Assembly: GCA_033810155.1 (NCBI GenBank)
Contig: JAPXKJ010000017.1
Span: 1 to 24,980 of the forward strand
Origin: UBA3907 sp033810155
Lineage (GTDB): Bacteria; Bacillota; Sulfobacillia; Fermentithermobacillales; Fermentithermobacillaceae
Length of the DNA stretch: 24,980 bases
Direction: 5' to 3'
This document shows positions 22,761 to 24,980 of the stretch, piece after piece. The position numbers and the translations under genes were made by a program. Each line of letters opens with the position of its first letter. Positions within the stretch are counted from its first letter, which is position 1. The notes below the pieces were generated by a model. The model searched no databases. It worked only from the letters and a program-made list of their open reading frames with translations, and was not told the origin of the DNA.

Positions 22761-22811
22761 CTTGCACCACGGGGTGTTGAGTTGACCAGGCTGGTGCAAG
22801 TATTGTACAAT
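22761..22811 (+). promoter_or_regulatory. rpsU promoter with a flanking 9-bp inverted repeat
   Basis: TTGACC (22782-22787), 18 bases, TACAAT (22806-22811). Perfect arms CTTGCACCA (22761-22769) and TGGTGCAAG (22792-22800) place one arm upstream of the -35 and one inside the spacer, centres about 31 bases apart (three helical turns). This geometry suits a repressor site, or it could fold as a weak hairpin at the end of the DUF2905 transcript; there is no T tract after it. Confidence 0.6.
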
Positions 22812-22868
22812 TTGTGAAGATTACGAAAAGCGGGCGAAAAGCTCTGCGGCGGAGGGAGGGAATCGGGT

Positions 22869-23048
22869 ATGCCGGAAATCAAGGTTGGTAAAGAGGAGTC
22901 TTTTGACAGTGCCCTGCGCCGCTTCAAGAGGGAATGCCAGCGTTCAGGCGTCCTTAGAGATTCGCGTAAACATCAGTATTACGAAAGTCCGAGCGAGAAG
23001 CGCAAGAAAAAATCTGAAGCTGCACGTGCACGTAAGAAGCGTCGTTAA
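22869..23048 (+). CDS. rpsU: 30S ribosomal protein S21
   Basis: 59 residues, the normal length. It reads MPEIKVGKEESFDSALRRFK, then RECQRSGVLRDSRKHQYYES, and a lysine/arginine-rich tail ending in ARARKKRR. The S21 signature (E-S-x-D-x-A-L-R-R-F-K-R) is clear. ATG start eight bases after GGAGGGAGGG. S21 binds the platform of the small subunit and helps initiation. It has its own promoter and terminator, and stands before phoH as in many Firmicutes. Confidence 0.97.
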   Translation: MPEIKVGKEESFDSALRRFKRECQRSGVLRDSRKHQYYESPSEKRKKKSEAARARKKRR

Positions 23049-23082
23049 GCGTAAGCGGAGTATAGGTTTGAAGAGTGAGAAG

Positions 23083-23107
23083 AAAAGCCCGGTCACCCGG
23101 GCTTTTT
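23083..23107 (+). terminator. Terminator after rpsU
   Basis: Stem AAAAGCCCGG/CCGGGCTTTT with a four-base loop, ending in TTTTT. A strong, textbook intrinsic terminator. Confidence 0.95.
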
Positions 23108-23205
23108 CATACTAAGCAGGAATCTTGGACAGTAGACGGCGAATTAAATGGGCAGTGAATAGGATGAAGCGAGTCATCAGTCTGCTTCTCCTTGGCCGTT
23201 ATGAT

Positions 23206-23235
23206 TTGAGGTTACATTTGATTTCGCGGTAAAAT
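23206..23235 (+). promoter_or_regulatory. Candidate promoter for phoH-pgpH
   Basis: TTGAGG (23206-23211), 18 bases, TAAAAT (23230-23235), about 75 bases before the phoH start. It follows the rpsU terminator, so a new promoter is needed here. Confidence 0.6.
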
Positions 23236-23310
23236 GTGTTTATACCTAGAACAGCACATGAGGAATATAAATGCTCGCAGTGAGCACAAAGTGGAGGTTG
23301 ATCGTAAGAG

Positions 23311-24327
23311 GTGCCATCGCAAATCCAGGTGGTAATTCAGTTATCTAGTAATTCCGAAGCGTTTAACCTATTTGGTTCTTACGATGAGAATCTTGCTCTT
23401 TTGGAGGATGCTCTCAATGTGAAACTGGTTGCGCGAGGGGATTCTATCACTATTTCTGGAGAAGTGAAAGAAGTCGAGGATGCGCAGAAACTCCTTGAGT
23501 ATCTCATCGCAAAAGCAAAAAAAGGACAACGGGTAACCGCTCAAGATGTGAATCTTGCAGTCAGGAATATGCGAGAAGGCGTGGACTTCACTGATGCCGG
23601 CGACGTGGTTGTTGTCACGAATAGAGGAAAAGTCATAACCCCAAGGACACCGGGCCAGAAGAAATACGTCGATGCAATAAGGGCAAATCCTTTGGCCTTT
23701 GGAATTGGGCCCGCAGGTACAGGGAAGACCTATCTAGCGGTGGCCATGGCCATTGCGGCATTTAAGCATCGTGACTTCGATAGGATAATCCTTACAAGGC
23801 CTGCTGTAGAAGCCGGGGAGAAACTAGGCTTTTTGCCAGGGGATATACAAGAGAAGGTCAATCCATATCTTAGACCAATATATGACGCGTGTTTTGACAT
23901 TCTGGGCATTGATGCGTTCGAACGATATATGCAAAGGGGTTTGATCGAAGTGGCGCCGTTGGCCTATATGAGAGGACGCACTCTTGAATCTGCGTTTGTC
24001 ATATTAGATGAGGCGCAGAATACGACTCCTGAGCAGATGAAAATGTTCCTTACCAGGATGGGGCTCAACTCCAAAGCAGTTGTTACAGGCGATATTACCC
24101 AGATTGACCTACCCCGTGGGGTATATTCTGGTTTGGACCAGGCACGTACCTTGCTTAAAGATATACCGGGGATAGGGATTGTCTATCTTACAGACAAAGA
24201 TGTGATCCGGCACGAACTCGTTTCGAGGATAATAAGGGCGTACGAAGAATTCGATGAAGATGCCTGGAAAGAGGGGAAGATGAGTGCCCCAAAAGGAAGC
24301 GGAGAAAAGCGCGCGGACAAAGAGTAG
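23311..24327 (+). CDS. phoH: PhoH family ATPase (PhoH-like)
   Basis: 338 residues. N-terminal KH-like segment (about 17-66: NLFGSYDENLALLEDAL, then VKLVARGDSITISGEV), followed by the P-loop domain with Walker A GPAGTGKT (133-140), LTRPAVEAGEKLGFLPGD, Walker B AFVILDEAQNTTPEQMKMFLTRMG (about 228-251), and VTGDITQIDLP. Cytoplasmic RNA-associated ATPase/helicase-like protein, functionally tied to YbeY and ribosome maturation in gene neighbourhoods. The start is GTG 23311; the ribosome-binding site GGAGG is 13 bases away, longer than usual, with a nearer AAGAG. Its last 44 bases overlap the start of the next gene. Confidence 0.93.
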   Translation: MPSQIQVVIQLSSNSEAFNLFGSYDENLALLEDALNVKLVARGDSITISGEVKEVEDAQKLLEYLIAKAKKGQRVTAQDVNLAVRNMREGVDFTDAGDVVVVTNRGKVITPRTPGQKKYVDAIRANPLAFGIGPAGTGKTYLAVAMAIAAFKHRDFDRIILTRPAVEAGEKLGFLPGDIQEKVNPYLRPIYDACFDILGIDAFERYMQRGLIEVAPLAYMRGRTLESAFVILDEAQNTTPEQMKMFLTRMGLNSKAVVTGDITQIDLPRGVYSGLDQARTLLKDIPGIGIVYLTDKDVIRHELVSRIIRAYEEFDEDAWKEGKMSAPKGSGEKRADKE

Positions 24328-24980
24328 TCCTCTGCCTACAGACAAAAAGTCTAATGCTGGAGATGGCGTTCTGATAAGTACGTTTGCAGGTGAGTGGGCT
24401 AGTGTATTCGAAAAGCACCGCGATTCGATCTGGTGGGTCGTCTTGGTGATTCTCGTTACGTTTGCCGTGTTCCTTATGTCTTTAGTGCCGCCCAAAGTCG
24501 ATCTTGTGGCGGGACAAGTAGCGATGGTCGATGTGAAGGCGACCCGGGAAGGTATTGACGAGTTTGCCACAAGACTTCTGATAGAAAAAGCGTTGGCCGA
24601 TGTGTCGGAAGTCTGGGACAGCAATCCCAAAGTGTTAGAAGATACACAGAATCTATCTCAAGAGCTGCTAGGGAAGATACAGTCTCTGGCTGAGTCTGAC
24701 GAAGTATCAACTCAAGACATCATAAACGAACTCAGACCATACTTGGATGATTCTGTTTCGGATACGGACATAATTGCGGTAGTGGCTACTTCGCCTTCTG
24801 TTCTAGAGGAGTCGTTCAATCGGGCTTGGGGGATTATAGCGGATGCGTTGAGCAGGGGACTCAAACCCGAAAATGTAGAAAAAGGCAAGGAAGAAATTTG
24901 TGCAAACATAAGGACAGACGGTTCGATACCTGCCCACGTAGGAAGGTTGCTTTGTGCTTTTGTAGGGAAGAACCTGCAGC
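24284..24980 (+). CDS. PgpH/YqfF-type 7TM-HD phosphohydrolase, N-terminal part cut by window edge
   Basis: The first 232 residues are visible and the frame is still open at the edge. A basic N-terminal tail precedes one membrane helix (about 49-68: SIWWVVLVILVTFAVFLMSL). Then comes the opening of an extracytoplasmic domain: VPPKVDLVAGQVAMVDVKATREGIDEFATR, with the following helices, resembles the 7TMR-HDED extracellular domain that starts PgpH-type cyclic-di-AMP phosphodiesterases. The seven-TM block and HD catalytic domain would lie outside the window, so the enzyme activity is assumed from order (phoH-pgpH-ybeY is common in Firmicutes). GTG start seven bases after GAGGGG, overlapping the end of phoH by 44 bases in another frame. 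Confidence 0.82.
   Translation, partial: MPQKEAEKSARTKSSPLPTDKKSNAGDGVLISTFAGEWASVFEKHRDSIWWVVLVILVTFAVFLMSLVPPKVDLVAGQVAMVDVKATREGIDEFATRLLIEKALADVSEVWDSNPKVLEDTQNLSQELLGKIQSLAESDEVSTQDIINELRPYLDDSVSDTDIIAVVATSPSVLEESFNRAWGIIADALSRGLKPENVEKGKEEICANIRTDGSIPAHVGRLLCAFVGKNLQ

Overview
The window looks like chromosomal DNA from a Gram-positive, Firmicutes-type anaerobe. Evidence for this is the strong Shine-Dalgarno sites (GGAGG-type before almost every gene), heavy use of GTG and TTG starts, a CIRCE/HrcA heat-shock module, lipoprotein signal peptides, and the rpsU-phoH-pgpH gene order. The heat-shock operon carries an archaeal-type (group II-like, 'group III') chaperonin, which has been described in a limited set of Firmicutes such as Carboxydothermus. 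I infer a deep-branching, possibly thermophilic or syntrophic clostridial lineage, but the sequence alone does not prove it.

Layout. (1) 1-3900: peptide and small-molecule catabolism. It holds the 5' end of an oligoendopeptidase F gene, a YgeY-like M20 hydrolase, a class II aldolase and an imidazolonepropionase-like amidohydrolase. (2) 3904-6870: a tight four-gene leftward operon of membrane proteins with no recognised function. Two are polytopic and two have the layout TM - alpha/beta-looking domain - TM. (3) 7335-9410: a secreted lipoprotein metallopeptidase gene bracketed by two inverted copies of a 29-bp repeat. (4) 9436-11099: an HdeD-like membrane protein, a PflX-like radical SAM protein, and two more repeat copies in tandem. 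(5) 11189-14328: a cobalamin riboswitch with a terminator, followed by a vitamin B12 ABC importer (btuF-btuC-btuD). (6) 14357-18403: a sigma-A-type promoter, a perfect CIRCE element, hrcA, a group III chaperonin, dnaJ and a terminator. grpE and dnaK are absent from the positions they usually occupy. (7) 18454-24980: rsmE, mtaB and ddl, then a small unknown membrane protein, a DUF2905 protein, rpsU, phoH and the start of a pgpH-type HD phosphohydrolase. These are ordinary housekeeping genes for ribosomes, tRNA and the cell wall.

The strongest leads for new biology are the four-gene membrane operon, the rewired hrcA-chaperonin-dnaJ operon (with a possible internal terminator and second promoter before the chaperonin), and the 29-bp repeat family. 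No tRNA, rRNA, CRISPR array or complete insertion sequence was seen. Start sites were chosen by ribosome-binding-site spacing, and several differ from the longest possible reading frame.
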